A stretch of DNA of 64,000 nt, from the NCBI RefSeq assembly GCF_009765905.1, contig NZ_LMUO01000019.1:974292-1038291 (forward strand). Direction: 5' to 3'. Positions 27,701 to 36,387 of the stretch are shown piece after piece. The notes beneath the pieces are model-generated. The model did no database searches, was not told the origin of the DNA, and worked only from the letters and a program-made list of their open reading frames with translations. The position numbers and the translations under genes were made by a program. This DNA comes from Mucilaginibacter sp. L196. Its GTDB lineage: Bacteria > Bacteroidota > Bacteroidia > Sphingobacteriales > Sphingobacteriaceae. Position 1 is the stretch's first letter; each line of letters starts with the position of its first letter.

Positions 27701-28372
27701 AATAAAACCGGACTGAACGCAGCTAAATTAATAGGTAAAAAAATAGTAGTATATGATGCTGGTAATGATATCGCCCCGTCGCTTGATTTTCTTGGTATTA
27801 AATATACAACAGAAACAATATTGACAGATGCCTTGAAGCAAAAGGCCGATATATATGTATTATCCGGGCTCGATTCCATCTCGGCAAGTGCGGATGAGAT
27901 AAAAAGTATCAGGAACGTAATAGCAAGAGGTGGCAAGGTTTTATTATCAGCATCGGGTAGTATAGCGCCTGTTTTATATCCTGAATACATTAGGAGTTTG
28001 CTGAAAGAGAATGGCGAGATCACGATGATGGATATTCCTGAATCGGATGTATTTGATGGCATCGAGCCATTGGAAACACGTTACCTGAACAACAATAAGC
28101 GCGAAAGCCCGGCTGTAATTTCTGGTGTTTTTCGCATCAACCGCGATCCGAATGTAGAGGCGCTGGCATCATTTATTAAAATACACGGCTATTTATCGGG
28201 CCAGGTGACTGACCGTATGAAAAGACTGGATCAAATCAAAGGTTTCCCTATCGTCAAAATAAAGGATCATGAAGGTTATGTACTGTTGTCTGAGATCAGG
28301 CTGGATAAAACAGTAACAGACCCTGTAGCAGGTAAATTATTAGTAAACATGTTGAATGATCTGGCTAAATAA
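24746..28372 (+). CDS. GH2 enzyme with N-terminal LamG/DUF1080-like domain (second GH2)
   Basis: About 1208 residues from the ATG at 24746, chosen because the signal peptide MKVIKYLFTGALALIFTITS begins there; an ATG at 24725 would add seven residues. Residues about 30-205 form a concanavalin-like module of the DUF1080/LamG type (NYEIKFRARVP, WYDFKIEVAGNRIRVYLNNE). The GH2 part follows: sugar-binding domain with GIGWYRQWIYLPDG, Ig-like domain, barrel with acid/base E679 (NNEMKF) and nucleophile E778 (SQEMSTG). The C-terminus has a glutamine-amidotransferase-like region. It lies 50 bases after the previous GH2 and probably shares its transcript. Specificity unknown. Confidence 0.88.
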   Translation: MKVIKYLFTGALALIFTITSSYAQDNFNLNENFGNSNTKYEKIGRGEASIVNSVLTTKDAYLCFGENSWANYEIKFRARVPETAEQVQICAGFRAANRDDRYFVMLKGGIQKELYLARLGYMGSDDFLALRQLDFQPVPGKWYDFKIEVAGNRIRVYLNNEKLPRIDVTDKLTALVPAGKITLGGSWITNEFANLSIKSISAHQLSGRVQEYAVATVNKEALRKQQRKAYQPIKINNVNSGRTVVSLNGKWLFSPGYESTNDSIAINPKESDEDWHVMTVPNFWNPIRVWLHGEKYNTASKGVSDNYFQKETDRCEAYTFDYKKTGIGWYRQWIYLPDGVNGRNLQLSFDAVSKVAEVYINGIKAGSHIGMFGDFQVNATGLLTPGKNLITVKVMRDYVKDIKDADKIAGVAVTVEVTQKMVHDLAHGFFDDDPAGIWQPVSLVITDPLRIEDVFIKPSLTGADFDITVKNDANKTAIFSVGTNITGSKEKDELYKAISVKELQLQPGEEKTFTYSIANLQPRLWSPEHPNLYDFGFTLLTGNNTEIDSKIIRSGFRTFKSIGDYLYLNGKRYWLRGGNQTALPLAPNDTALADKFTKLMKAGNIMVTRTHTVPGTETWMNAFDANGIGVSYEGTWPWLFLESSMPAPNLINLWKNEFYDLLKKYRNHPSLLIWTVNNEMKFYENDPDPVRTNIKMHIISDVVKHMRVIDPTRPIVFDSNYRRNTKKFGADYFNTIDDGDIDDIHAYYNWYDYSIFDFFKGEFQQKNKNNGRPLISQEMSTGYTDETGHATRFYNYVHQNPESLAGKYTDEFSDPKYFMIPQAFITKELAEALRRSDDKAAGILHFSLITWFSNVYLANSIKPFPVYYDMQKALQPVLVSAELWGRHFYAGTQLPTRICIIDDKEDGTALPASELQWQLVDNNGAALASGKMPVPQVEHYTRQWVEPKINIPANLPEDKVEGKLLLKLVADGKTVSENYYDILLANKTGLNAAKLIGKKIVVYDAGNDIAPSLDFLGIKYTTETILTDALKQKADIYVLSGLDSISASADEIKSIRNVIARGGKVLLSASGSIAPVLYPEYIRSLLKENGEITMMDIPESDVFDGIEPLETRYLNNNKRESPAVISGVFRINRDPNVEALASFIKIHGYLSGQVTDRMKRLDQIKGFPIVKIKDHEGYVLLSEIRLDKTVTDPVAGKLLVNMLNDLAK

Positions 28373-28414
28373 AAGGATGGGGAGTTAATAAGAGAGCCTG
28401 AAAAATATTAAACA

Positions 28415-29023
28415 ATGAAAAGATATTTAGTGTCGTCTTTTTTATTAAGGAAAAGTTTTTACACTTACCTCCTGAATATTGCAAGGCGACTAAATACGCT
28501 TGTCTCGTTGATCAGCACAGACTTATTTAGGTCGAGTAAAAAAGCATGGCAGGAGCCCAGCGATAGCCCATACAAAAATGTGATTGTAGCAAAAGGAATC
28601 TATAACGATGGTAAACGGGTTGGTACATGGGTTTTTACTTCGGATATACCCGGAGTAATAGATTCTTATAATTATGATGAAAATATTGTTTTGATTGACT
28701 TAACAAGTGAAAGAAACATGGAAAATGCTGTTGCCTATGGCATTAACAGATCATGGTCATTAGTTAACCGGGTTAAAATAGGTGGGTTTTTATGTAGTAT
28801 TCCTCCGCCGATCTTCCGGCCGGAGCTTCCTGTGGCTATTCATGAGCGGTTTCCAGATGGGTGGGAGTTGGATTGTTCACATACTTTCATATTGGGTTTA
28901 ACCGGCGCTATTATAAAGCATGAAATACTCGTGAAATATGAGAATATAGAAAAGGGTTATGTGTGGGATAAAGGTATGCCTGATACAGAATTTAAACGTT
29001 TTATTCCGGCCTGCTATAATTAA
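28415..29023 (+). CDS. Hypothetical protein, 202 residues
   Basis: Not recognised. The frame is open with an ATG 42 bases after the preceding GH2 gene, and it ends just before a strong hairpin, so it is probably the last gene of that transcript. There is no clear signal peptide. The segment YNDGKRVGTWVF (about residues 65-80) resembles a single MORN-like (YwqK-type) repeat, which in Bacteroidota proteins is usually of unknown function. Two proline-rich stretches (SIPPPIFRPELP) follow. It may be unrelated to glycan use. Confidence 0.7.
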   Translation: MKRYLVSSFLLRKSFYTYLLNIARRLNTLVSLISTDLFRSSKKAWQEPSDSPYKNVIVAKGIYNDGKRVGTWVFTSDIPGVIDSYNYDENIVLIDLTSERNMENAVAYGINRSWSLVNRVKIGGFLCSIPPPIFRPELPVAIHERFPDGWELDCSHTFILGLTGAIIKHEILVKYENIEKGYVWDKGMPDTEFKRFIPACYN

Positions 29024-29048
29024 ATGCAGGGCTATTAGTGCTTAAGAA

Positions 29049-29111
29049 ATTATATCAACTTAAAAAGCTATTAGTATTTTAAATACTAATAGCTTTTTAA
29101 GTTGATATAAT
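29049..29111. terminator. Long perfect hairpin between convergent genes
   Basis: Two 31-base arms that are exact reverse complements, separated by one base (29080), starting ATTATATCAACTTAAAAAGC on the left. It lies between the hypothetical gene ending at 29023 and the opposite-strand GH2 ending at 29120. A bidirectional intrinsic terminator is the simplest reading; the run of Ts in each arm supports this, but the arm length is unusual. Confidence 0.7.
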
Positions 29112-29119
29112 ATTGTTTA

Positions 29120-32100
29120 TTAATGTGTTACCTGCGTTTTAATTTCGTTCAGAAAGTCCTTTTTATCGCAATCAAACCCGACGGCAAGTTTCCATTCGCC
29201 ACCCTTTTGAATGGTTTTAATTACAAAATGATTCCAGCCTTTCTCAAGTGGTAGCGCCTTAATAACTTGTGCAGGTGCTGTTAAGCCACCGGCGCTCATG
29301 GTTTCTTTAATCAGGTTGTTATTCAAATAAACCTGGTAACCGTCATCAGCATTTAAATACATATCCAGGCGGGGCAGGTCTGGTTCCAATAATAAATTAG
29401 TTAATGAATGCGGGCTGTATATCCAAAAACTCAGATACGCGATAGCATTTGTTGTAGGTCCATTAAAATGCATTTTGCTAAAATCAAATACCCCATCAAG
29501 GTTTGTAACGTTTTCCCAAAAAATATTTTCTACCTGTTTTCCTGCAAAATAATCGTCTGGCTTTAAATCTTTCAGCTGGTTTATCTTACTGATCTCCGCA
29601 TTGCTTTTACCCGATATATCAAATGAAGCAAGCAGCAAAGCATTATGTAATTTATTATCGGCACCAATGGCGGTGTTACTGCTTGTTTTACCGGGAAAAT
29701 CAACGCCCAGGTTAACCAGCATCCGGCGCACCAGGCTTATTGATGTTGCTGAAAGCAATGTAGGGTCAATAGCAAAAACATATATTTTACCCGACCCTGC
29801 ATTTATTGATATCAGAGCTTTTCCTTCTGGTTTGTACTCACGTTCGCTGCGCAATACAGATGCGGTTTTAAGATATTCTGCGCGTTTATTCCATGTTCTC
29901 CAGTCGGTATTGCAGGCATCCAGCAAAATGTCGCTATGCTTTACCAAATCGCCTGATAATCCATGGGTCATGATTGGTTTATCCGATATTTCTGAGAAAT
30001 AAAAGTCGGCATTACCCAATCCGTTAATTAGCTGGTCTGTTTTGTAGGTAATAAATGATGTAGCTTTTCTGTTAGTAAGCTGTAAAGGGAAAGGCAGATA
30101 TTTATTAACTGCTTTAACAGCCGAAGGATCAACTCCCCATATTAACACTTTGCCGCCCTGTTGTAAAACTGTTTTTTGTAACGCAAGTGATTTGGCATCA
30201 GCAGGTGTATGCTCACCATCAATAATGAGTAGGTTATGCCCATTTTTAGCAGGATGCGTACTCACTAAAACGCCCATATCGCTTAATGTTTTATACAGAA
30301 CAGAATCCTTGTCGACTGATAATAATATTACTGTGTTTGCTACAGCCTTAGTGTTTATAGATACGTTTTCAATAGGTGCCGTTACCTCTTTCTGCATAGT
30401 TGTATCAGCAAATGATGCGCTTATAGCAGTTTGTAGAGGCCATGTCTTATAAAGCGGCAGGGATGGGTCATATCCCGGATTAAGTGTAGTTGTATATGGG
30501 CCTAATCTTTCGGGCTGAACACCCGGTTGGCCTTCTTGATATTTAGTAAAAAATATACCGTCGGATGGTTTAGGCGCTCTTGTTGTATCAGCCAAACCTA
30601 GTTCCAATGGCTTTACACCATACCAAACCAGGTTAAAGATAGACATGTATGAAGCCTGATACTTTTTAAGCATATTAATGAGTTTGGTAGCTTCATCGGC
30701 AACACCTTCCATTCGTCCCTCTTGCGATTCATAGGATCTGTTACCATTATATTCTGCGGTTTGGCGTGGTGTGGCATAATAAGCCATTCCGGCTTCACCA
30801 ACACCCCATGGCTTGCCCTGGGATGATAAGTTCTTGTAATTCTCATCAGAGCCGCCATAATGGCCAATAATAACAGGCGAATTCATAGTATTAATTGCTT
30901 GTGTTTCGCCATCGCCGGATATCCATGCCCTTGTAGGGTCTAATCCCTGCGTAATGGCTATCCAATTATTAATTTCAGTTACTTGTCTTTTTACCAGCGA
31001 ATCAGGTGCATGGAATACATTCAGCACTATTGGCATATTCTCGTTGCATACACTCCACCCAAAAACAGCAGGGTGGTTGCGATCACGCAAAATAAATCTT
31101 TTTAAATGTTCATCAGTGTTTTTCCAGTATGCCGGGGCGTCAATTTTGGGTCCGCCGTCACTGGCCCACATCCCTGTTTCATCCAGCACGCATATACCCA
31201 TTTCATCGGCCATATCCAGGTAAAATTGTGGGTAAGGCTCCGCATGCAGGCGCACCGCGTTAGCATGGCTATCTTGCAATAGCTTAAACCATGCCCATGC
31301 ATAACGGCGTGTCATTTGTGGTATGCCCATAAAGTGCCATGAATCACCTTTTAATATAATTGGCTTGCCATTAAGGTATAATTTGCTTCCCAGTAGTGTA
31401 AATTCGCGCCAGCCGAAACGGGTGTATTGCTTATCAATTTCATGGTCGCCATCTTTTAGTGTAAGCACCAGGCCATTTAGGTTAGGATGCTGGGTGGTCC
31501 ATTCTTTAAGCCTGCCGTTTACTTTCACACTCAAACTAATCGTTGCTTGTGAATTTGGCTGGATGATGATCTTGTTTGCGGGTAAAGTGAGGGTGATTTT
31601 ACCCAGATCCCATTTGGGTTCCGGCGCGCTGATCACATCTTGGCCTGCCAGGTTTATCCATGGCGATATATCGCCAGAAATACTTACTTCGCGTGCTTTA
31701 TCAGAGGTATTGGTGATGGTTGCTTCAACTGTAAGCAGATCTGTTGTTAAAGATGGTTTTACAAATGTATTTTGGATATTTATAATAGGTTTAGCTATCA
31801 GATTTACATCTTGCCAAATTCCAATGGCATGTTGCCCCCAAAAAGAACCTGCAACATATATGCGGCGGCCATATTTACCGGGCTGATTAAATAGTTGGGC
31901 ATCAGCTACCCAAACTAGCAGCTCGTTATCTTGTCCCGGTTTTAAGTCATCGGTAATATCAACTTCAAAAGGTAAAAACATCTCGAAGTTTTCGGCCACC
32001 TTATGTTTGTTGATGAATATTTGCGTGTAACCGTCAATGGCATCAAAATGCAGTATTAATCTTTTATTCTTCCACTCTTTTTTATAAGAAATGGTGCGCA

Positions 32101-32491
32101 TTAACCAACCGGCCCTAATGTTCTCCCATTTTTTTGGATAGCTGGGATAGGTTAGAAAATCGCCGCCACTACCATCATCCTTTGCAAAACTATTCACATT
32201 CCATGGTGAAGGTACTTTTACGGGAGTAGTTTCCCAATCAGGTTTTTCAGGTAGATCGGGATTTTTGATTTTGTCGATCCCTAGTTTTTCTGCTTTTTCA
32301 ACTGGTAGAAATTGCCATTCGCCGTTGAGGCATAAGCTACTGCGGAAGGGTTTTTCCTGCGGTTTTACAAATTCATCGTTGGGGGCAAAAACATGCTTAA
32401 AGTTCACCTGTGCAAATATATCAGGTATTGTACTTAAAGTTACCAGCATAAAAAGAAGGAGCCGGCGGGTAAAATAATTTTTACTAAACAT
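29120..32491 (-). CDS. Glycoside hydrolase family 2, secreted (third GH2)
   Basis: 1123 residues with a signal peptide (FTRRLLLFMLVTLSTIPDIFAQ). Residues about 45-220 are the sugar-binding domain (PSPWNVNSF, GWLMRTISYKKEW, INKHKVAENFEMFLPFEVD), followed by the Ig-like domain and the barrel, with acid/base E484 in CNENMP and nucleophile E566 in VGEAGMAYY. The C-terminal 400 residues include an amidotransferase-like fold and a final jelly-roll domain (YLNADDGYQVYLNNNLIK). It is the only hydrolase of the first block on the minus strand, so it is separately transcribed. Linkage specificity is unknown. Confidence 0.9.
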   Translation of the reverse strand: MFSKNYFTRRLLLFMLVTLSTIPDIFAQVNFKHVFAPNDEFVKPQEKPFRSSLCLNGEWQFLPVEKAEKLGIDKIKNPDLPEKPDWETTPVKVPSPWNVNSFAKDDGSGGDFLTYPSYPKKWENIRAGWLMRTISYKKEWKNKRLILHFDAIDGYTQIFINKHKVAENFEMFLPFEVDITDDLKPGQDNELLVWVADAQLFNQPGKYGRRIYVAGSFWGQHAIGIWQDVNLIAKPIINIQNTFVKPSLTTDLLTVEATITNTSDKAREVSISGDISPWINLAGQDVISAPEPKWDLGKITLTLPANKIIIQPNSQATISLSVKVNGRLKEWTTQHPNLNGLVLTLKDGDHEIDKQYTRFGWREFTLLGSKLYLNGKPIILKGDSWHFMGIPQMTRRYAWAWFKLLQDSHANAVRLHAEPYPQFYLDMADEMGICVLDETGMWASDGGPKIDAPAYWKNTDEHLKRFILRDRNHPAVFGWSVCNENMPIVLNVFHAPDSLVKRQVTEINNWIAITQGLDPTRAWISGDGETQAINTMNSPVIIGHYGGSDENYKNLSSQGKPWGVGEAGMAYYATPRQTAEYNGNRSYESQEGRMEGVADEATKLINMLKKYQASYMSIFNLVWYGVKPLELGLADTTRAPKPSDGIFFTKYQEGQPGVQPERLGPYTTTLNPGYDPSLPLYKTWPLQTAISASFADTTMQKEVTAPIENVSINTKAVANTVILLSVDKDSVLYKTLSDMGVLVSTHPAKNGHNLLIIDGEHTPADAKSLALQKTVLQQGGKVLIWGVDPSAVKAVNKYLPFPLQLTNRKATSFITYKTDQLINGLGNADFYFSEISDKPIMTHGLSGDLVKHSDILLDACNTDWRTWNKRAEYLKTASVLRSEREYKPEGKALISINAGSGKIYVFAIDPTLLSATSISLVRRMLVNLGVDFPGKTSSNTAIGADNKLHNALLLASFDISGKSNAEISKINQLKDLKPDDYFAGKQVENIFWENVTNLDGVFDFSKMHFNGPTTNAIAYLSFWIYSPHSLTNLLLEPDLPRLDMYLNADDGYQVYLNNNLIKETMSAGGLTAPAQVIKALPLEKGWNHFVIKTIQKGGEWKLAVGFDCDKKDFLNEIKTQVTH

Positions 32492-33182
32492 AAGTTAGAG
32501 GAATATAATGATCTAAATATGAATACGAAGAAACAAGGATTGTATAATTAATGATTAATAAAAAATTAATTATAGTGCATACTTCTAAATTAAATAACAA
32601 TCGATTGTCGAATTATTAATACGGATTAAAAAAATGTCCCCCAAATAGATAAAATTAGTTATCGGCACCCTGCTTAATTAATCATTTATTATACATTAAT
32701 TAATGTAACAATGCTTTTTTTGGAGAATGATAGGTCAAAAGCCCATCATCATTTTATAAACCAAATTTCTTTATTAAAACATATACTATGGCGAAATTTT
32801 ACGTATTCGTTTTACTAATTATATCATCTCCTGTATTTGTCCAACACAAGCATAGTAAAACATCCATATTTTTTAGCTATAATGACCTTGTAATGGTTGG
32901 CTATAAAGGTTGGTTTCACAATCGATTGTATTTCTTTAATATGTATGAATGAACAGTAATTAACATGCAACTATTTAAAATAATGTTGCAAAAATTGTTA
33001 AAAACGTAATTCAGTATACAGCTATTGAAATTGTTAATTATCCTCTTAATTTTGATTGAAGAAACTGCATGGAGTTTTAATATAATTCCATAGTTTACGG
33101 GTGTTATAAACCATTACAGCATAATAAACCGGTCAAAAATTAATATGTCAATTTTTGGCACAAGTTAACCATAGATATAAAA
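32492..33182. other. Intergenic stretch containing a GH71/99 relic
   Basis: 691 AT-rich bases between the divergent GH2 and regulator genes. Apart from the short relic at 32788-32952, listed separately, no gene, RNA or clear operator was seen. Promoters for both flanking genes must lie here. Confidence 0.5.
32788..32952 (+). pseudogene. N-terminal relic of a GH71/99-like gene
   Basis: A 54-codon open frame beginning ATG at 32788 encodes a hydrophobic leader (FYVFVLLIISSPVFV) and then NDLVMVGYKGWFHN before stopping at 32952. The second part matches the mature N-terminus of the intact GH71/99 protein in this window (NNKVMAGYQGWFRT) at the same distance from the leader. The rest of the gene is absent. 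This points to a decayed or deleted paralogue; a functional micropeptide is possible but less likely. Confidence 0.65.
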
Positions 33183-35765
33183 ATGAGATTGGGTTCCCGG
33201 ATTTTTAAGATAGTATTTTGCTTTCTTTTTATATTTATCATATTAACAGCGAATAGTTACGGTCAATCCTATGGACTGGCTTTTTCAAGTCACGAGGTTT
33301 TTCAGGATAAAAGAACAAGCCTTGATCTGAGCCCTGATAAAACACTTTGTTTCAACGATAATTTTGATATTTCATTTGATCTGTCGTTCATACCTAACCA
33401 TGAAGTTTATTTTGGTTACATCATCAGAATAATTGAAGATGACAACCGGAATATTGATTTGGTTTATAATGCTGAAGCTAATAAAAAGCATTTTAATATT
33501 ATTGTAGGTGATCGCTTGTCAAATATTGCTTTTGATATTGATCATGATAAGTTATTTAATCAATGGAATCATGTGCGTATAAAATTTGACACTGAGCATG
33601 ACAAGATCATATTGTACAATGGCAAAGCCACATATACGGAAACTGGCCTTCACCTGAAAAAAAATAGCTGTTATAAAATTTTGTTCGGTGTAAATAATTA
33701 TAAGCAATTCCAAACAACTGATATTCCGCCAATGAAAATAAGGGATATCAAGATTACAGAAAACAATCAGTTGAAATATAACTGGCCCTTAAATGAGATA
33801 AGTGGCCAGGTTGCTCATGAAATTGTTGCTCAAAATGACGCGGCTACTATAAACCCGGTATGGGTTACGGCCATGCATCGTGACTGGCAACCAGTTCAAA
33901 ATATTTCTGTTAAGGGAATAGCCAGTATAGCGTTTGATGCCCAAAAAGAAGAAGTTTATGTTATTGCGTCTGATTCATTATATTCCTATTCGGTAGGTAC
34001 GGCTAAGTGGAATGATAAAGCCTATGCAAAAGATAAATTGGAACTAAACAAAGGCAACCAGTCTATTTATAACCCATTTGACAATAGTCTTTATAATTTT
34101 TTTCCTGATCAGCAATTTGTTTCAAAATACAGTTTTCAAAACAATGAGTGGAATAAAAAATTTCTAGCCTGGCCTGTAACAGACTATTGGCAACTAAATA
34201 AATTTTTCTCAAAGACTGATACATCATTGTATTTTTTGGGGGGCTATGGTCATCTGGTCTATAAAAATATTGTACAGCAATATCATCTAAAAACCGGAGC
34301 CTGGAATAATGAAGTTAAAACAAAAGGCGACTTTTTTACGCCGCGTTATCTGGCCGGCTTAGGTTCAACAGCCGATGGGGACACGGTGTATGTTTTAGGT
34401 GGTTACGGCAACACTAGCGGCCAGCAAATATTAGACCCCAGGAATATTTACAGTATGATGCGTTTTACTGTTAAAGATAAAACGTTTAAAAAGTTATTTG
34501 AGCTAAAAGTAAACGGCGAGGACTTTGCTTTTGCTAACTCGCTGGTAATTGACGACCGCGCACAAACGTATTATGGATTGATTTTTCCGCAGCATAAGTA
34601 TAATTCAACGTTGCAATTAATCAAGGGGTCATTAACAAACCCTACTTATACTTTAATGGGCAACGCCATACCTTATAGTTTCCATGATACCCATTCATTT
34701 GCTGATCTTTATTATTGCCCGCTTAGTAAACGTTTTATTGCTGTAACTCTTTTAAGAACTGAAAATAACAACGAAACTAAAGTTCAAATTTACACCTTAT
34801 TATCTCCTCCTTACGGTACAAGCACATTACCTGTAATAGCAAAAAGTACAACCAAATGGTATGTTATTGGCATGCTAATATTAGCGGCATTTATTATGTT
34901 ATGGGTGTACCTTAAAAACAGGAAAGGAGTACCTATCGATATTGTTCATCAACCTGAGCCTGTTGTTATCCTAAATAATACTATTAATGCCGGTGCCACT
35001 AACATGCCTGTAAGCGATGCAAGGGTATTTAACCAGAATGCAGATTTCAAAAATGCTATATTATTGTTTGGAGATTTGCAGATATTTGATGCCGAAGGTG
35101 TTGATATTACTAAATATTTTACGCCATTAATTAAGGAGCTGTTTTTAGTTATTCTTTTATATTCTATAAGGTGGGGGCGAGGGCTTAGCTCAGAAAAGCT
35201 GAATGAAATATTATGGCACGATAAATCTGCCAAGAGTGCTCGTAACAATCGTTCGGTAAATATTGGCAAATTAAAAACCCTGCTTGATAAAATGGGCTAT
35301 TGCTATTTATCAAAGGATACCGGTTACTGGAAAATTGATATTGATTACAATCACATATATATAGATTACCATAACTATCTGAATATTGTAAAAGATAAAA
35401 AGGACCTGGATATAGAAAGAATTAAATGCCTTTCTGCAATTACCAAACGTGGAAATTTTCTTTCCAATATAGAATATGAATGGCTGGATACCTTTAAGTC
35501 AGAAATATCAAACGAAGTAATTGATACTTATATTCATTTTGCTCATTCAGGTCACACTAATGATTCTGAATTTATGGTCGAACTGGCCAACTTTATATTT
35601 TATTTCGATCCTGTTAATGAGGAAGCAATGGTTATTAAATGCAAAGCTTTATCCAGCCTGGGCAAGCATTCACTGGCGAAAAATACGTTTGAAAACTTTA
35701 TTAAGGAATATAAAGTGATTTATGGCGAAGAGTTCAAAAAGGATTTTCATTCCGTGCTTGAATAA
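33183..35765 (+). CDS. Membrane-tethered SARP-like regulator with LamG and Kelch-like ectodomain
   Basis: 860 residues. A signal peptide (about 1-28) leads to an exported LamG-like module (about 35-210), then a Kelch-type beta-propeller (about 225-540; FLGGYGHLVYK and YVLGGYGNTSGQ are two repeats). One membrane helix follows at about 559-580 (WYVIGMLILAAFIMLWVYL). The cytoplasmic part has a winged-helix region resembling OmpR/SARP domains (about 620-725, GDLQIFDAEGVDITKYFTPL and LSSEKLNEILWHDKSAKSARNN), then a helical region like the BTAD domain of SARPs (about 730-860). It would sense a glycan outside and act on DNA directly. It stands upstream of SusC on the same strand. Confidence 0.78.
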   Translation: MRLGSRIFKIVFCFLFIFIILTANSYGQSYGLAFSSHEVFQDKRTSLDLSPDKTLCFNDNFDISFDLSFIPNHEVYFGYIIRIIEDDNRNIDLVYNAEANKKHFNIIVGDRLSNIAFDIDHDKLFNQWNHVRIKFDTEHDKIILYNGKATYTETGLHLKKNSCYKILFGVNNYKQFQTTDIPPMKIRDIKITENNQLKYNWPLNEISGQVAHEIVAQNDAATINPVWVTAMHRDWQPVQNISVKGIASIAFDAQKEEVYVIASDSLYSYSVGTAKWNDKAYAKDKLELNKGNQSIYNPFDNSLYNFFPDQQFVSKYSFQNNEWNKKFLAWPVTDYWQLNKFFSKTDTSLYFLGGYGHLVYKNIVQQYHLKTGAWNNEVKTKGDFFTPRYLAGLGSTADGDTVYVLGGYGNTSGQQILDPRNIYSMMRFTVKDKTFKKLFELKVNGEDFAFANSLVIDDRAQTYYGLIFPQHKYNSTLQLIKGSLTNPTYTLMGNAIPYSFHDTHSFADLYYCPLSKRFIAVTLLRTENNNETKVQIYTLLSPPYGTSTLPVIAKSTTKWYVIGMLILAAFIMLWVYLKNRKGVPIDIVHQPEPVVILNNTINAGATNMPVSDARVFNQNADFKNAILLFGDLQIFDAEGVDITKYFTPLIKELFLVILLYSIRWGRGLSSEKLNEILWHDKSAKSARNNRSVNIGKLKTLLDKMGYCYLSKDTGYWKIDIDYNHIYIDYHNYLNIVKDKKDLDIERIKCLSAITKRGNFLSNIEYEWLDTFKSEISNEVIDTYIHFAHSGHTNDSEFMVELANFIFYFDPVNEEAMVIKCKALSSLGKHSLAKNTFENFIKEYKVIYGEEFKKDFHSVLE

Positions 35766-36387
35766 CCGGGGCATATTCTCAATATGCCATTCCAATTTTC
35801 TATTAAAAATTATTAAAATAACGAAAGTTAATACAGCATCTTTTGATAAAATAAACTATACCTAATCTCTTATTAATCCTTCCCAGGTTTATGAATATTA
35901 TTATTTGATAAAAGCGCTAAGCTAGCCACTCAAAATCATTCATAATTAGATTTCACAAAAAAGAAAAATTGGCGCTCCCTGCCATGTTTCCTATATCCAG
36001 GCAATATCTCTGTAGTGTACCGGTAAGCAAATATTATATATAGCGAATACCTCAATTAGCAAATAATACATAAGCAAAACAGCAAGGTGCTTTAAAAATA
36101 CAGGCATCATCATAAAGAAAGTCATATTCAATGTGATTAATAACTCCCAGTTAGCATTTTTTAGAAACAACACAAGCCTTTTTGTCAAATAGTTACGATA
36201 GTATTTAACACATATGGCAACAAAAAGTAAAAAAAGATATAATAATGGCTTATAACGTAAAAAATAAGCTTTTTATGCCTCCGGTTAATCAAAAATTAGA
36301 CAATTATTAATTAACGGCTACTTAATTTACAATTCAATTATAACCGACTTATAAGTCATTTTTCTTACAACCAATTAAATTAAAAAC
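35766..36387. other. Intergenic stretch upstream of SusC
   Basis: 622 bases without a supported gene. On the minus strand about 90 codons (35991 to about 36269) are open and encode a hydrophobic, basic peptide, but the frame has no ATG and only a TTG at 36188; it may be a gene remnant. A 12-base perfect palindrome, GACTTATAAGTC (36346-36357), lies 30 bases before the SusC start and may be a regulator or transcript structure site. Confidence 0.4.
36346..36357. promoter_or_regulatory. Palindrome upstream of SusC
   Basis: GACTTATAAGTC is a perfect 12-base palindrome in the leader region of the SusC gene. Its position suits an operator or activator site for the regulator encoded upstream, but nothing else supports that. 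Confidence 0.3.
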
